Part shown: one piece after another, positions 63,615 to 64,000 of the stretch | Position numbering within the stretch: position 1 is the stretch's first letter | How the letters are laid out: every line of letters starts with the position of its first letter | Assembly: GCF_000423605.1 (NCBI RefSeq) | Contig: NZ_AUIH01000001.1 | Location: 89,701-153,700 of the forward strand | DNA from: Saccharospirillum impatiens DSM 12546 | GTDB lineage: Bacteria; Pseudomonadota; Gammaproteobacteria; Pseudomonadales; Natronospirillaceae | Length of the DNA: 64,000 bases | Direction: 5' to 3' | Made by a program: the position numbers and the translations under genes | Notes under the pieces: model-generated | What the model was told of the DNA's origin: nothing | Databases searched by the model: none | The model's input: only the letters and a program-made list of their open reading frames with translations

Positions 63615-64000
63615 CCGCAGTCACTCTGTGCTAGCTAGGGTCGCTGGTCAGGCGGCGTTGAATACCTCCGTTCACTCGGCACGGTAGTCGGTAAGGGGTT
63701 AGCCCGCTACCTGATCGCCGGAGGCGACACCCTTCTATCTCTGCCAGTGCGCACCCTTAAGTCAGTAAGTGGCAAGTCGTTGTGCAGCACTGGCTACGAA
63801 AGTTGCTTCACGCTTTACCATACCGGCCAATGTCTTCGGCTCCTGATTTGATTGCTTTGTAAGGCTATTGCCTCCCTCCTTCATACCTCTGTTTCAACTT
63901 CCCGGACCTGGTCTGTGGATTTTCCGGTCGTCAGACGACGAACATGCTGGTATTTAGCCGGTATTGACTGGCACAATCGAAAGACCCTGCTTTCGGGGTA
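63615..64000. other. Hairpin-rich terminal stretch without a recognised gene
   Basis: No protein-like frame beyond 40 codons. Several small hairpins are present: GGTAG/CTACC (63683-63711) enclosing GGGG-TTAG-CCC, TCGCC-GGA-GGCGA (63715-63727), and CGAAAG/CTTTCG (63978-63995). A 40-codon minus-strand frame near 63765-63890 is not recognised. The density of short stems suggests a structured RNA or an element end, but I cannot name one. Confidence 0.4.

Overview
The window comes from a chromosome of a marine-type gammaproteobacterium. Pointers are an MSHA-type pilus locus, a sodium-type flagellar stator (pomAB), an xseB-ispA-dxs operon, ubiH-ubiI, and a phosphofructokinase together with starch and glycogen genes (GH14 beta-amylase, GH3 beta-glucosidase, glgC). 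An Oceanospirillales member of the Saccharospirillum/Reinekea type would fit, but that placement is inference; no rRNA or tRNA gene is present to test it.

Layout. 1-6.4 kb, minus strand: mshI-mshI2-mshJ-mshK-mshL-mshM-mshN-mshE (mshE cut by the window edge), tightly overlapping. 6.8-9.8 kb: trmL, ubiI, ubiH. 9.9-19.6 kb: a carbohydrate locus. An ABC importer (binding protein plus two permeases, no ATPase) is divergent from a translationally coupled binding protein/response regulator/histidine kinase operon, followed by a YbhB-like protein and a GH3 glucosidase. 19.7-25.1 kb: PhyH dioxygenase, GST, YjbR, then dxs, ispA, xseB. 25.4-28.8 kb: pomAB, a heptanucleotide tandem repeat and an orphan TRAP binding protein. 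28.8-31.4 kb: pfkA and an SDR/DUF3429 operon. 31.5-34.2 kb: orphan ParA, sigma factor plus zinc-finger partner, NrtS-like protein, AhpD-like protein. 34.3-39.1 kb: AraC regulator and a bufferin-type operon (DUF2282, DUF692, DUF2063, DoxX). 39.2-43 kb: a decayed peptide-binding protein and a coupled ATP-grasp/OlsF-like acyltransferase/DinB operon. 43.2-48.7 kb: redoxin, DUF547, TVP38, secreted beta-amylase, EamA exporter. 48.8-52.3 kb: MarR, aromatic-ring hydroxylase, AraC. 52.5-56.7 kb: lipoprotein, hemerythrin and a decayed region with remnants of a siderophore-binding protein, a QorB-type reductase and an HxlR regulator. 56.7-62 kb: acyl-CoA synthetase, fused E1, E2 and ACP in one overlapping operon. 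62.3-63.6 kb: glgC, divergent from that operon with two FNR-type boxes between them.

The points I would examine first are the acs-like/E1/E2/ACP operon with its shared FNR-type control region, the ATP-grasp/OlsF/DinB aminolipid-like operon, the binding protein/two-component operon beside an ATPase-less importer, and the QorB/HxlR junction, which looks like one deletion that removed a divergent promoter and both gene starts.
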